Origin: Gracilariopsis chorda
Lineage: Eukaryota > Rhodophyta > Florideophyceae > Gracilariales > Gracilariaceae
Direction: 5' to 3'
NCBI GenBank assembly: GCA_003194525.1
Contig: NBIV01000177.1
Span: 107,596-171,595, forward strand
Length of the DNA stretch: 64,000 bases
Shown: positions 20,969-31,881 of the stretch, one piece after another
How positions within the stretch are numbered: position 1 is the first letter of the stretch
How the letters are laid out: every line of letters starts with the position of its first letter
Position numbers and translations under genes: made by a program
The notes under the pieces: model-generated
Databases searched by the model: none
What the model saw: only the letters and a program-made list of their open reading frames with translations
Told to the model about the DNA's origin: nothing

Positions 20969-21529
20969 CTATGAGATTGAATGATTGTACGCCTCTTCAT
21001 AATAACCACAGCATGAACGTACCTGTGGTTCTTCTTCAGTGTTTCTCATCTTGGTCTCTCCGAGACCAGCCCGGATCGAAACCTGGGCGGAGATCTCAAT
21101 ACCAGATTCGTCTGTGTCAGAAGGAGATGCGGCTTTGGCGAGTCGCATCATTGCTTTCTTACGTCTCCGGGCCTCCGCTTCAGACCTTAAAGGGCTCTTA
21201 GGGGCTCCAGAAAACTGGCGAAGGCGCTGCTTTTCATCTTCAGCTTCAAGAGCTGCTACCCGCATTGCGAGCGATTGCCTTTTTAGCTCAGCTTCTTTGA
21301 TTTCTGAATCTGCCGGTATCGTATCACGCCTGTTGTGCAACCATGCCCACCACTCAATCGGCATTCGATCGGAAGAGTGAAGTATATTCTTGTCTTTGTA
21401 CTCAACATAGCGACGGTCTGGTTTGTTCTTCTCTATGAATTCCGAGTAGTACAAGTGGTGATCATCTTCTCCGACCAGTTTTCTTGATTTTAACCAATCC
21501 CACACCTTCGAGAGACGTGTTCTCCACAT
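20969..21529 (-). CDS. NDUFAF2/mimitin-like complex I assembly factor
   Basis: The 186-residue protein opens with the hallmarks of the NDUFA12/NDUFAF2 family: LVGEDDHHLYYSEF (the VGxDxxGNxYYE-like block), RRYVEYKD, and PIEWWAWLHNRRDTIP, which corresponds to the PxxWxxWLxxxRxxPP signature. The longer, divergent C-terminal extension (residues about 85-186, charged) points to the assembly-factor member rather than the structural B17.2 subunit. Expected location is the mitochondrial matrix face of complex I. ATG at 21529, intronless. Confidence 0.75.
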   Translation of the reverse strand: MWRTRLSKVWDWLKSRKLVGEDDHHLYYSEFIEKNKPDRRYVEYKDKNILHSSDRMPIEWWAWLHNRRDTIPADSEIKEAELKRQSLAMRVAALEAEDEKQRLRQFSGAPKSPLRSEAEARRRKKAMMRLAKAASPSDTDESGIEISAQVSIRAGLGETKMRNTEEEPQVRSCCGYYEEAYNHSIS

Positions 21530-22747
21530 TATGAGAGTAGATTTATACTAAATCTGCAGAGCGTTAAACGCGTTTCGAATCGGGAAAGCACCACGATGTA
21601 AGGAACTCTCAGCCGTGTCCGTGTCCACCGCATCAACCTCGAGCTCATAAGAAAAGCGAAGTCTGAGCTTACTGGAGCGGCCTTTGACTTGGCAAACGCG
21701 GTATCGAAAAAGAGGAAATGGTTGCTCCAGAGGAACCACGCGAATCGAGTCGGAGAGCTATAACATCCCCCGTTACATTCGCCATTGTAGGACAGCCGGC
21801 AGACGAGGATGGGGCCATCGGGAAGTTCCCCTTTACAAAGATTTTTCGAGCGCTGACGGGGGAAAATTAAGATGCTGGGAAGTTTAGAACGCTCGCTAGT
21901 GCAAGCTAGCCTACCCACGTAACCCTTACATGTACCCTTCGTAAATACGGCCCAGAGACTTCGGTGGATGGAGTCAAGACCGCCCCTGCGGGCAGTCTAG
22001 GGCAGCGGTCTGAATGCGGCATATTTTTACTCGAACTCGAAGGAGCAGTACCGCTGGTACCAACGGTACCAAGGGTACGCGCAGAGTCTGGAGCTGAAAA
22101 AAGCGCTGTCAAGCTTCACCTGTTTGCCGATTACCTTAATAACGCAACTTCTAGCAATAAGAATATTCTTTCTTCTTACCCTTGTAGGAAGAAAGAATAT
22201 TCTTATTGCTGCATTACAGGTCACCGAGGGTTAACGGGTTAGCAGTGCCATGATTTCTTTCATCGGTATTCAGAACAGATGAGTAATTGGCACCGCGTTG
22301 TGCGTTCTGCACAGTCGCGTTTGACTTTTCGGAGACTGGCATCGCCTTAGGGCTTTTTTTACGCCAAAAATGGACAAGCAATCTAGGGACATTCCGCCAT
22401 GTTCATTGCAGTCGAGAAGATGTCGCAGCTGCCGTCAAGATAATTTTGTCGCGATGTGGAACTCCTCAACCCCATGGTTTTTGTACCAAGCACCTTTATA
22501 CCGACGTAACCGTCAATTATTGCAGCCAAACTCAAAATAACCGGAGGAAAGAGTGCGCGTTCTGTCGCATGAATGTTTTCCTCTTGCACGGCAACCAAAG
22601 GTCTCCGTTGAACAAGGCTAGGAAATAAACGAGTCATTGAGCATTTATTTGGCAATTAGACGTATTTCAACGTTCTTTCACTCAGTTTCGTAGAGCGTCT
22701 TCAAAACGAGGATAACAATAACTTCCTCTTGACAGAGTAGAAAGCAC
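21530..22747. other. Intergenic region with hairpin
   Basis: No gene is recognised. Around 22048-22080 the motif GGTACC/GGTAC recurs at short spacing. A perfect inverted repeat lies at 22153-22210 (separate entry). Overlapping minus-strand ORFs at 21529-21918 look spurious. Confidence 0.4.
22153..22210. repeat. Perfect 23-bp hairpin
   Basis: Arms 22153-22175 and 22188-22210 are exact reverse complements (core AATAAGAATATTCTTTCTTC), with a 12-nt loop. The structure is A/T-rich apart from its ends and could be a foldback element or the stem of a small RNA precursor. Confidence 0.9.
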
Positions 22748-25150
22748 TTATTCTACTATTTCCGTGTCCACCTTCTGAACTTTTTCATCTTTCTCGTCGC
22801 TTGCATCCTCGATGTTGATCTTATCCATATTTACTTCCTTACCCGCTTGTTCAGAAATATCCTTAATCTTCGCTTCAATCTCTTTCGCGGTGACTCCAGC
22901 TGGTTCATCTTCCAGTGATGGAGCCGGCTCCGGTGTGGGCGGGATTACAACTTCAGGTGCTTCAATACTAGATGAGACAAGTGAACTAACTCGCTTGGCA
23001 AACTTGGAAGTGTCGTCCAGCGGAAATCCAGCTGTGAGAAGGGCCAGTTCATATACCAGGACGCATGTTTGCTTTAGCTGATTTTCTTCACCAGCAGCGC
23101 CTTCAAGTTGCATTTTGATATCCTTGACAATCGGGTGCCTGGGGTTGATATCAAGCGTCCGAGCCTTGGCCAAGAAGGAGGCCATACCAGGATCATTCGG
23201 AGCACTAGCACCAACTTCACGCATGTATCTTTCCATTGTCGGAGAAATACCAAAGGAAGACTGTGTGATTGTTGAAACTGATTCAGTAAGACGATCGCTA
23301 ATCTGAACTTTGCCAACCTTATCAGAAAGCAAGGTAGTCATGTACTCACACACAGCCTTGTAGTCCTCAGCCAAAGCTTCGTCCTCCTTCTTTTCCTCAT
23401 CAGACTTCAAGTCTTCAAGGTTGAGGTCTTCCTTGGAGACATCAACAAACTTGAAGGATGTCTCTTCCTTGTCATCAGGGTTGCGCTTCACACTGTACGT
23501 GCCGATGTTCTGCACAGCTATCTCATCGACTGGTTCTAACAAGAACAGTACCTCATAGCCGAGCTTGCGAAGGCGTTCCATAGCCGGAGCCGATTCACCA
23601 GCTACTCTCGACTCGGCAGTGACGAAGAATATGTCTTTCTGATTTTCCTTCATCCTCGAAACGTAGCCGTCAAGGTCAGTCAGCTTGTGCGAACTGTTGG
23701 TAGACGCAAACATGGCGACCTTGGTGAGCTCCTTTGTGTGATCACGTTCTTCAATAATACCGGCCTTGACATAGCGGCCGAACTGCTCCCAAAACGCTTC
23801 AAAGTCGTCGTTGTCTCTGGCTTTGATGGCCTTAAACATCTCGATAGCCTTTCTCACCAAACGCTTTGAAATGATTCGAAGAACGCGGCTCTTCTGTAGG
23901 ATTTCACGACTGACGTTCAACGGCAAGTCTTCTGAGTCGATAACTCCCTTCAAAAAGCATAACCAGCGTGGCAAAATATCTTCAAAGTTATCTGATATAA
24001 ACACGCGCTTCACGTAAAGACGGAGTTGACGACCATCGTCGGGGAACATGTTCTGACGAAACTCAGGGGGAAGCGCCTTCGGGCAGTAGAGAAGAGCACG
24101 AAATTCTACATCTCCTTCGACAGCGAAGTGTGTATGTGCCAGTGGCGGGTTGAAGTCACGAGAAATAGTCTTGTAGAACTCGTCGTAGTCTTCCTTCTTG
24201 ACTTCCCTAGGTTTACGCATCCAGAGCGGCTTGGTCTTGTTGACCTGGGACCATTCTTCGACGGTACGCGGCACACGCTTCATCTTCTGGTTGCCCTCCT
24301 CGTCCTTCTCGTCACCATCTGCAACTTCATCATACTCGGTGCGGCTTTCCCAGCCGAAAACCGGGAACTGAATGAATTCAGAGTACCTCTTCATGAGCTC
24401 AACGAGACGGAAATTCTCGAGGAACTCCTTGCACCCGTCCTTAATGTGAAGCACAATGCGGGTGCCCGAGCCCCCTTTAATAGGCTCCGAGTCATCCTCT
24501 GAGATGGTGAAGGAGTTTTCAGCGGAAGACTCCCAACGGTACTGCTTTGCGTTTGGATCTGTGTAGGACTTGGAGATGACGGAAACACTATCAGCCACAA
24601 GATATGCAGAGTAGAAGCCAACACCAAACTGGCCGATGAGGGACATATCGCCTGAGCCATTGTCACCAAGGGCGTCCAAGAACTTGGAGGTTCCTGAAGT
24701 GGCGATAGATCCAAGATTGGTGATGAGCTCCTGTCGGGTCATACCGACTCCAGAATCCTCAACTGTGATGACCCCAGCTTCCTTATCGGCCTTGAGATAG
24801 ATTGCTGGGGCTCCGCTTTCAGAACCAGAGCTGAGGGAAAGAAAGCGCTTCTTGTCACAGGCATCAGATGCATTACTGACAAGCTCCCGAAGGAAGACCT
24901 CCTTATTGGAGTAGAGTGAGTTAATGATCAAGTGCATGACACGACTGACCTCTGCCTGAAACTCGAAGGTCTCAGACGAGGACGGGGCCTGCTCTGTGGC
25001 AGCTTCGGCAGCCATGCGGGGGGCGATGCGGCAACGGCGCACGTTGACCGGTGCGGCGTTGACTGCGGAGGTACGCAATGGGCTGCATATGAATGTAGAG
25101 CGCCGCAGACGCGGGGCGGAGGTGGGGTAGGTGGGGACGAAGGCGGGCAT
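22748..25150 (-). CDS. HSP90C: Plastid HSP90 chaperone
   Basis: The 800-residue protein is a full HSP90. The presequence (about 60 residues) starts MPAFVPTYP, a Phe-containing red-algal style plastid leader. The N-terminal GHKL ATPase carries NKEVFLRELVSNASDACDK, the DSGVGM loop and GQFGVGFYSAYLV. The middle domain with WMRKPREV and LPLNVSREILQ, and the dimerisation domain, follow. The C-terminus is an acidic tail lacking MEEVD (cytosolic) and KDEL (ER), which supports an organelle form; the leader favours plastid over mitochondrion. It folds and assembles plastid proteins, with roles in import. Intronless; divergent from the gene at 25789. Confidence 0.93.
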   Translation of the reverse strand: MPAFVPTYPTSAPRLRRSTFICSPLRTSAVNAAPVNVRRCRIAPRMAAEAATEQAPSSSETFEFQAEVSRVMHLIINSLYSNKEVFLRELVSNASDACDKKRFLSLSSGSESGAPAIYLKADKEAGVITVEDSGVGMTRQELITNLGSIATSGTSKFLDALGDNGSGDMSLIGQFGVGFYSAYLVADSVSVISKSYTDPNAKQYRWESSAENSFTISEDDSEPIKGGSGTRIVLHIKDGCKEFLENFRLVELMKRYSEFIQFPVFGWESRTEYDEVADGDEKDEEGNQKMKRVPRTVEEWSQVNKTKPLWMRKPREVKKEDYDEFYKTISRDFNPPLAHTHFAVEGDVEFRALLYCPKALPPEFRQNMFPDDGRQLRLYVKRVFISDNFEDILPRWLCFLKGVIDSEDLPLNVSREILQKSRVLRIISKRLVRKAIEMFKAIKARDNDDFEAFWEQFGRYVKAGIIEERDHTKELTKVAMFASTNSSHKLTDLDGYVSRMKENQKDIFFVTAESRVAGESAPAMERLRKLGYEVLFLLEPVDEIAVQNIGTYSVKRNPDDKEETSFKFVDVSKEDLNLEDLKSDEEKKEDEALAEDYKAVCEYMTTLLSDKVGKVQISDRLTESVSTITQSSFGISPTMERYMREVGASAPNDPGMASFLAKARTLDINPRHPIVKDIKMQLEGAAGEENQLKQTCVLVYELALLTAGFPLDDTSKFAKRVSSLVSSSIEAPEVVIPPTPEPAPSLEDEPAGVTAKEIEAKIKDISEQAGKEVNMDKINIEDASDEKDEKVQKVDTEIVE

Positions 25151-25788
25151 CGTGGACGGAGAAGCAAAAAGGGAGGACGAATGGAGAGGGAGTCAAACAC
25201 ACACAATGAGGTCACACTCACAGCTGGTGGGGGCTTGAAGACGGTGGGGGGGGGGTGAGCAGAGGCGCGATCAAGAATAGCGACAGACGACGCCGGTGAA
25301 GGCGGCGGGTCGCGTTTGCAGCTCAAAACATGACGGCAAATCATGACGACCTGCGTTTGCAGGCCGCATTGGGAGATTTCCACGGCGCGCGCTTTGATCT
25401 CGGTCGCGGGCGGCGCCAGCCAATGCGGCAGCGACACGTTGATGGGAAATTTCTGGAAAACGGAGAAAAGATCGGTGCCACGTGGCCACGGCGGTGCGTG
25501 GCCACGGCTCCAGGTGTGCCAGCTGGAACGGCGTAGGCACGAGCGCGGGGGGGGGGGCGCGTTGCTGGCGGCAGGCAGCGCATGGGGGCGGGCGGTGGCG
25601 CCAAAAAAGCGCTGTGCTGCGCAGCGAAGCGAAAGGCGGCGGCGAAAGGGGCGCAGCAGCAGCGTTGAGCGCGCACGCTGATTTGGCGTCATACCTGCTT
25701 GTCGAGATAAAGCTTCACGCCGTGCATGCGCGGCTGACCGTCTCCTTCAGATGATCGCACGCTCCGCCGCTTCTCACCCTCTACCCCC
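25151..25788. promoter_or_regulatory. GC-rich bidirectional promoter region
   Basis: The 638 bp between the ATGs of HSP90C (minus) and the coiled-coil gene (plus) is strongly GC-rich, with a run of 11 G at 25547-25557 and a G-run near 25250. Several long ORFs on both strands here are composition artefacts. Both genes must be driven from this segment; no discrete factor site can be named. Confidence 0.6.
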
Positions 25789-27426
25789 ATGAGCTCCTCC
25801 TTCCCCACCAGCTGGGAGCCCTACGGCTCCTCGCAGCAGAATGCCGCCCTCGCATGGCGCCGTTCTGCCACTCTACCTTCGCAGCAGCCTCCACCTCTCT
25901 CAAACCGCTGGCAGACACCCCCTGACGCTCCGCAGCCTTCCCCTCTTCCTTCCCTCGACCATACACAGCGCGTCGCTCCGGACCTGTCCGCCTTTCAAGC
26001 AAACGACCGCGACCACAAGTCTATCGTCCGTTTCGAGGCCCTGCGCGAGCAGATTCAACAAATTGCCGGTCAAATACGTCAGCTTGACGCTAATCTTGAG
26101 ATGCTCAGATCCTCACAAGCGCAGCCGTTCCCCGCCCTTATTGCGGAGGTCAGTCGCCTCAGTCAGCTCGTCGCCGAACTCCTTCAACGCCCTGCACGTC
26201 ATCCCGCACAGTCAGAACTGGACTTCACCGTTGCCGCCTCAGAAAAGCGTCTCACAGATACAGTTCTCTCCATAAACAACGCCGTCGCAGCTGTGCAGAA
26301 CGCCTGCGCTTCTTTACCATCGCAACTTGATTCCGGTATTGCCTCCTTGGAGCAACTCATTCGAGCCACCACGGATAACGTTTGTTCTGACGTTCCAAAG
26401 TGGTTTGAAGCCGCTTTCAAGCAAATGGTTCAACACCACGTTGTCCCCGCTATCAGCCAGTCCGAAACGCGTATTACGAACAAGCTTCACAACATGTCAA
26501 GGACCACAGTCGCTGACATTGAGAAGCATGTCACTATGGCTGTTGGTCATGGTGTCGCACAGGCACTCAACAGGATTTCTTTGGAACGAACACTCGGCCC
26601 GCAACCATCACAACTTTTCGATTCACAACCGACTAATATATTCCCTAGACCTGACAAAGTTCAACCCAACACTGCAACTACCCTTTCACCCCCTGAAATT
26701 CAGAACGGCCATGCCGTCGATCGCGCCAAACCACGTTCGCCTGCCGAGAAGGTCGAACAAAAGCCTATGCCTGTTTCTTCCTTAGCTGTCACGACCGCCG
26801 CATCTAACGTCAAGTGCAAGCCAACAAAAGCAAGTGAAGCAGTCGATTCACAAACTAACTCCGTAAACCGCACCAAACCGGATACTTCAGACCCCGTGGT
26901 GGGCCAACCCCTCTCTATTCTATCTAACGGTGACAAGAAAACGCTCATCTCTGCCGCGTCCAACACAACGGCGGCCTCGTTACCAAAGAAGCCACAAGAC
27001 CCAAAAAGCAGTGCTTTGGCTGAAACACAGACGCAGGACAGCAAGCATACGCAGGATAAGGACAATCACTCAGATGTGGAAGAAGTTGATATCTTCAGCG
27101 ACAAAGAGGAAACGGGCAACGACCCAAGGTCGGAGAAAGACCGAGAAGGTAAAGCACAGAAGAGCAAGCAGCGCCGTGCGAGAAGGGCGAGACAGAAGAA
27201 ACAATTATATACAAAGCCAAACGTCCAATCTGACACAGATAGCTCTGAATCAAAAGAACTGTCTGAAGAGGAGGGTGAGGAGGAATCAGAATGGGAGTGT
27301 GATGACTCTGGTTCCGAGTCGCATTCATCCGCGGAATCACATGACGGCAAGAAAAGCCCTAAACCGGGAGCTAAGCGTGGCAAGCGATCGTTTGTACGAC
27401 GTTCCAAGCGCAGAAGACGTGCATAA
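25789..27426 (+). CDS. Unknown coiled-coil protein with basic C-terminus
   Basis: A 545-residue protein of unrecognised family. Residues 1-75 are Pro/Ser-rich; about 80-280 are helical with heptad-like spacing (EALREQIQQIAGQIRQLDAN, then VSRLSQLVAELL); about 285-430 are low complexity; 430-520 are charged with Glu/Ser runs (SSESKELSEEEGEEESEWE); the end GKRSFVRRSKRRRRA is a strong nuclear localisation signal. The organisation suggests a nuclear scaffold or chromatin/RNA-associated protein. The function is not known. ATG at 25789, intronless. Confidence 0.7.
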   Translation: MSSSFPTSWEPYGSSQQNAALAWRRSATLPSQQPPPLSNRWQTPPDAPQPSPLPSLDHTQRVAPDLSAFQANDRDHKSIVRFEALREQIQQIAGQIRQLDANLEMLRSSQAQPFPALIAEVSRLSQLVAELLQRPARHPAQSELDFTVAASEKRLTDTVLSINNAVAAVQNACASLPSQLDSGIASLEQLIRATTDNVCSDVPKWFEAAFKQMVQHHVVPAISQSETRITNKLHNMSRTTVADIEKHVTMAVGHGVAQALNRISLERTLGPQPSQLFDSQPTNIFPRPDKVQPNTATTLSPPEIQNGHAVDRAKPRSPAEKVEQKPMPVSSLAVTTAASNVKCKPTKASEAVDSQTNSVNRTKPDTSDPVVGQPLSILSNGDKKTLISAASNTTAASLPKKPQDPKSSALAETQTQDSKHTQDKDNHSDVEEVDIFSDKEETGNDPRSEKDREGKAQKSKQRRARRARQKKQLYTKPNVQSDTDSSESKELSEEEGEEESEWECDDSGSESHSSAESHDGKKSPKPGAKRGKRSFVRRSKRRRRA

Positions 27427-28481
27427 CACAAACTTGTTGTGTTTCGTACGAGTGGCTTTTGCGTTGCGTATTTCACTGGTCCAGAACAGCATAGCTGATA
27501 CGTACGAGCGATGGTTGCGAGACTGGTGGAAGGCAGCTGCTTTCATGCCATTTAGGAACGCACAAAATATTGTGCATGTAGATAGGGGAAAGGATAGTAT
27601 GGTGGTCGCATGGGAAACTCAGCAACAGCGTGGTGTTGGGAGCAAATGCTAGCCTCGGTGTGGTAGCTTCGTTGTAAAACACAGCTCGAAAGAGCGCTGC
27701 TCATCAGCTGGGCCGGGAGCGAGTGCGGATAAAGCGCACAGAAGTGCTACAGACGAGTTTACCGTATCTATCGGCGCTTGTTCTGTAATCTTTCGGTTCT
27801 TAGAGCAGCTGCGGAGTCCGGGCGCGCTAACAAACAGACAATGATCGTGCGCCTTTCGATCACTTGGTACCCTGTGTAGTACACACTGTGTACTAAGCGT
27901 ACGGTTAGATCACTTCTTTTCTCCCACAACCAACAGAAACGACTTCAGCCTGCTGCCTCGCACAAACGTGCCCTTCGTAGAGCTATATCGATATCGTATG
28001 TACCTCAACGACGAGAAGACAGGACGCAACATAGCTGGCCGTTGTAAAAGGGTTAGCAATCTAAACTACCGTTCGTCAATTCCGACAAGAAATGCGACAA
28101 AACCTGCAAAAAAACGGAGATATGTAGAAAAAGAATTGCTCCACAGTGGAGTGCTTGACGCATCCGATACCGTAGATAACTGTGGCTGTACAGAATTCGG
28201 CCCGACAGACGGCTAGCGTCGCCAGCCTTTTGACCCCTTTACCCACGGTAAATCGTTAAATGCATCTACTATACAAAGTTGTGTGTTTCTCTCCCATTCG
28301 CACAGATGGATGATTCCATACCGAAGGTCTACGAGTTCATGCACCCCCAATTTTACTAGTGCGCCGCAAATAATTAGCAAAACGTCAGCGGTCTAGTCTT
28401 CCCACTTGGTACAACTTTGCATCTTTTGGCTGAATCGACTGGCGAAGTGAATTTCGGTGCCGCACTCCACGTACAAACAAA
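27427..28481. other. Intergenic region, no gene seen
   Basis: A 1.05-kb stretch with short ORFs lacking ATG or domains. The sequence GCCTTTTGACCCCTTTACC near 28223 resembles GCCTTTTGACCCTTTACC near 13069, so a dispersed repeat is shared between the two regions. Confidence 0.4.
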
Positions 28482-29570
28482 ATGTCACCCTCTACATCGG
28501 CTTCGCCAGCACGTCGTAGCGAGGCGACGTGCGCCCACAAAGCACAATACAACAGTGCATCAGCCTTGGCGAATATTCGTCGAAGCAACCATATCATACG
28601 CAGCGAAGCTGATATTCCAGAGCTTCTTCCATCCCTTCTACCAGCTTTATCACGGAGTTTGAACATCAAACGTGTGCCAGGCGGTATTACCAACCGCATA
28701 TTCAAAGTGTCTACTGCAACGTCGGATCCCCTGTCGGTTCTCGTAAGAGTTTTTGGCAGTACAGAGGTTTTCACTCCGGAACAAAGAGAAACCGAAAACG
28801 ATGTCTTCGCTCAGCTAGCACATGCTGGCATTGCGCCACGTCTGCTGGCCGTGTTCGGGAATGGTCGCGTTGAGCAATTATTAGACGCTCGTCCAATTCA
28901 ACTGGATGAAATGCTATCCGATCATGTGTGCGTTGGTGTTGCCAAGGCAATGGCTCAGCTGCACCACTTTCGCCCATCAGGCATAAGCAAAGAAGCAAGA
29001 GTGTGGGAGGACATTGACGCATGGGCCAACGATGCCTTACGCATAGAACAAAAAGGCACGCTCCCACAACATATAAGTGTGAAGCAGTGTATTGAATGGG
29101 TTAAATCTGTAAGAATAAGAACGGACAAGGTCGTAAGCCCCATTATCTATGCTCATAACGACCTGCTTTGCGGCAATATCCTTCTTTTCGAAAACAAGGA
29201 CGTCAGAATCATAGACTTTGAGTACAGCAGTTACAACTATCGCGGGTTTGATATCGCCAACTTCTTCAGCGAATGCATGGGCGGAACAATTGATGGTTGT
29301 GTCCATCCGGACAAATACCCGACGGCGGAATATCGGAAGAAGTTCTGTGAAACGTACCTCAGAGAAAGAGGAATGACTTGTGACCAAGAAGCTGTTTCGA
29401 ACCTTTTAAACGAAGCAGCTGAGTTTGACCTTCTGACGCACTTATATTGGGGACTATGGGCATTGGTGCAGAGCGATAGTTCAACTGTGGATTTTCCGTA
29501 TACAAAGTTTGCCGAAGCAAGGTTCTCAGAGTTTTGTAAGCGTTTCAGGAGTATTGGACAAGGAGAATGA
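28482..29570 (+). CDS. Choline/ethanolamine kinase
   Basis: The 362-residue protein has the aminoglycoside-phosphotransferase-like kinase fold. KRVPGGITNRIFKV (about 67-80) is the nucleotide loop. The Brenner-type motif HNDLLCGNIL begins at about residue 225, with the catalytic Asp. RIIDFEYSSYNYRGFDIANF (about 242) is the choline/ethanolamine kinase signature with the metal-binding Asp. It phosphorylates choline or ethanolamine with ATP in the CDP-choline/CDP-ethanolamine route to phospholipids, in the cytosol. The motifs do not decide the preferred base. Start at ATG 28482; intronless. Confidence 0.9.
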   Translation: MSPSTSASPARRSEATCAHKAQYNSASALANIRRSNHIIRSEADIPELLPSLLPALSRSLNIKRVPGGITNRIFKVSTATSDPLSVLVRVFGSTEVFTPEQRETENDVFAQLAHAGIAPRLLAVFGNGRVEQLLDARPIQLDEMLSDHVCVGVAKAMAQLHHFRPSGISKEARVWEDIDAWANDALRIEQKGTLPQHISVKQCIEWVKSVRIRTDKVVSPIIYAHNDLLCGNILLFENKDVRIIDFEYSSYNYRGFDIANFFSECMGGTIDGCVHPDKYPTAEYRKKFCETYLRERGMTCDQEAVSNLLNEAAEFDLLTHLYWGLWALVQSDSSTVDFPYTKFAEARFSEFCKRFRSIGQGE

Positions 29571-31881
29571 TCAGCAAGGCCGCGAGTGACAAGGCATGCA
29601 TTTGATCCGCTTGGCCCGCACGTCTGACGAGTATACTTCACAAGAATCTCTTGCGAGAGGATCTTTATATCCATATCTTTTCTGTTGCCCATCAGTCGAA
29701 CGTACTGCTGCCACAGTCGCTGGCATCAGGTGATTTCTCTCTATGTTTATTTCCCTGTCTGTGTTTCTCGAGTTTGTTTGTTGCAGTTGATTATTCCGCG
29801 TCAAGTATACCTATGCCTTAATGGTACAGGGGCAGATACAGAAGCGTACTATTGCTGAAGCTTTGCGCGGAAAGCTTTTTGAAGCATAGGTCCGGAAGCA
29901 CTGTGCACTGCTAAGAAACCAGGCTATTGATGTCTTAGCGAAGAAAAGCTTTGGAATGTCCGTCTAGCAACATATGGAGAGAGGTATCGATTCCTAATGG
30001 TTAGGCAACGGCTCCGTGTCCGCCGTATAAGTGCTGAGCTGCTGTAAGGTGAGAGCAAGCAGTACTCATCGGCTATGTTCAAGTGACAGAGACTTATCAG
30101 TGTTACAGGTCGGAGTGTGTGTGTGCGTGTTTACGGGCACGTGCCTCTAATTCCGAGGCAGCGGAATTAACTTTCTAGAAGTAGAAGGCTAATCATCTAT
30201 TCGACGGCTAAGTTTCCCTAATGGACCCAATCGCATCTCCATTTGGCTTCCTCATCCGGCGTAACTTCATAGTCTTTTGTAGCCTTTTCGGAAGGTCGGC
30301 ACACCTCGACGGGCGGAACTGCATGTGCCCTTAGCGGGACTCGCCAGTACCTTTCAGTGATCCCTCACCACAGCAGGCATCCCGCAGGACGGAGAGAGTC
30401 TTTTATCGTCACGTAGTGGCCACGGTGTTCGTGGCTATCATGCAACACGGTAGTTCGTTTTTCATCGAAGATTGTCTTTGGGTCGCTTAACGAGAGAACG
30501 CTTCCTCGTAGGGTTAGAATCTACCACGCTTTCGGGATTGGTAGCGTGCACTCATAAACATTATCATCGTCATCATCAAGTGCTGAGCCGATGGCTAAAG
30601 TGCGAGAGTCGTTATTGGGCATTATGTCCCTCACAAGAGCACAGATAACTGTGGAGCATATGTTTACCGACCAGGTTTCGATCTTGCCTCCAGTATCTAC
30701 GTGTCTCTACAAAAAGGTATGTTCCTGACCACCTGAATGCGGGCTTAACATAGAAAATAATGTTGATCGATCAGTTCTACGATATCGTCATAGGGCGGCA
30801 TCATGGCGCAGAGAACTGCCTTTCCTTCGGGAAAGGCAAGACCTCACCGATTATTGCAAAACCGGAGCTTGTTAATCGGGATTTGGTATCTTCCCCCGTA
30901 GGATACGAAACAGAATGCACACTGTAGAATGGCATTCTCCTTCACGAACCATCAGTGTCGAAACTGTCTGTCTAGTGACCACAAACAAGACTGTTACAAA
31001 CAAAAGTCCGAGTGAACTGAATGGCTGTCGATCCTAAACGAAGACGGGGAGAAAAGATACATCTATTCCTGGGGACAGATCAAAAACAAAGTGGGAGAGA
31101 CAGTCTCTCAACGCCTAGACATTCTTCCTTGCTTGACCGTCCGCTTGTAGTCGGTTATGGATGAAACAGGACCACAACAAGTCCCACGATAGGCGTTGCC
31201 GTTAAAGCGAGTGCTGGTTGCCATGGACGCTAGTGGTTGTACTCGATCTGATTAAAACGATAATCTCTCGGCAAACAGAGGCTGGAACGGCTGATTCGCG
31301 TATCATGTAGCGCTCATTGTCAGATAACAGGTCATGCGCCTGTCAGCAGTAGCCCTTGTCTGCGGTCAAGAAGGCAAAGGTATCAGCTGCGAGAAAGAGC
31401 AAGGCTTTGGTACACATTATTAAGCGTATATTGAAGCAGGTCGGAACTGACTGCTTATTCTGAGAACAATGGTGACTGAGAGAGGTCTTCGAATCCGCGT
31501 GGCTACACTCCAGAACGCTGTAGTCTTCACAAGATGTGAAAAAAGCATCTCGAAAGTTGGAATAGAAACATGACATGGGAATTTGTGAAGTGTTGTTTGA
31601 GTACTCTGCTGCTGCACAAAGCTGAAAAGCTACACGTCCAAAAGCCTCCCGACGAGAGATGCGAATTGTGGAAGACGGCCTCACCGCGCAAGCCGTCACA
31701 CAAAAGCTTATGATTGAGCGCGAGTTAGAGCTGAAAAGAACTGGTGCTGTGAGGATATCCGCTTTTTACGTTGCAGAACTTCGCTGTCTTCCACAGTGGA
31801 AGAAGGATGGAATATTAAAACGACATTGAGTCAATAGCAATCGTTCTGCTTTACATCCTTCGAAATGCTTTGGCGAGTCGC
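29571..31881. other. 2.3-kb region without a recognised gene
   Basis: No ORF has a recognisable domain. It contains a GT-rich tract near 30117-30130, a small (ATC)n-like tract near 30561-30578 and a stable UUCG hairpin at 30817-30838. Non-coding RNA is possible but unproven. Confidence 0.4.
30817..30838. other. 9-bp hairpin closed by a UUCG tetraloop
   Basis: TGCCTTTCC and GGAAAGGCA pair perfectly around TTCG, with the C-G closing pair of the very stable cUUCGg tetraloop if read as plus-strand RNA. It lies in a gene-free interval. Confidence 0.55.

Noticed and set aside
24928-25692. Long ORFs across the HSP90 promoter
   Set aside because: They overlap the HSP90 leader and the GC-rich spacer in other frames and resemble nothing.
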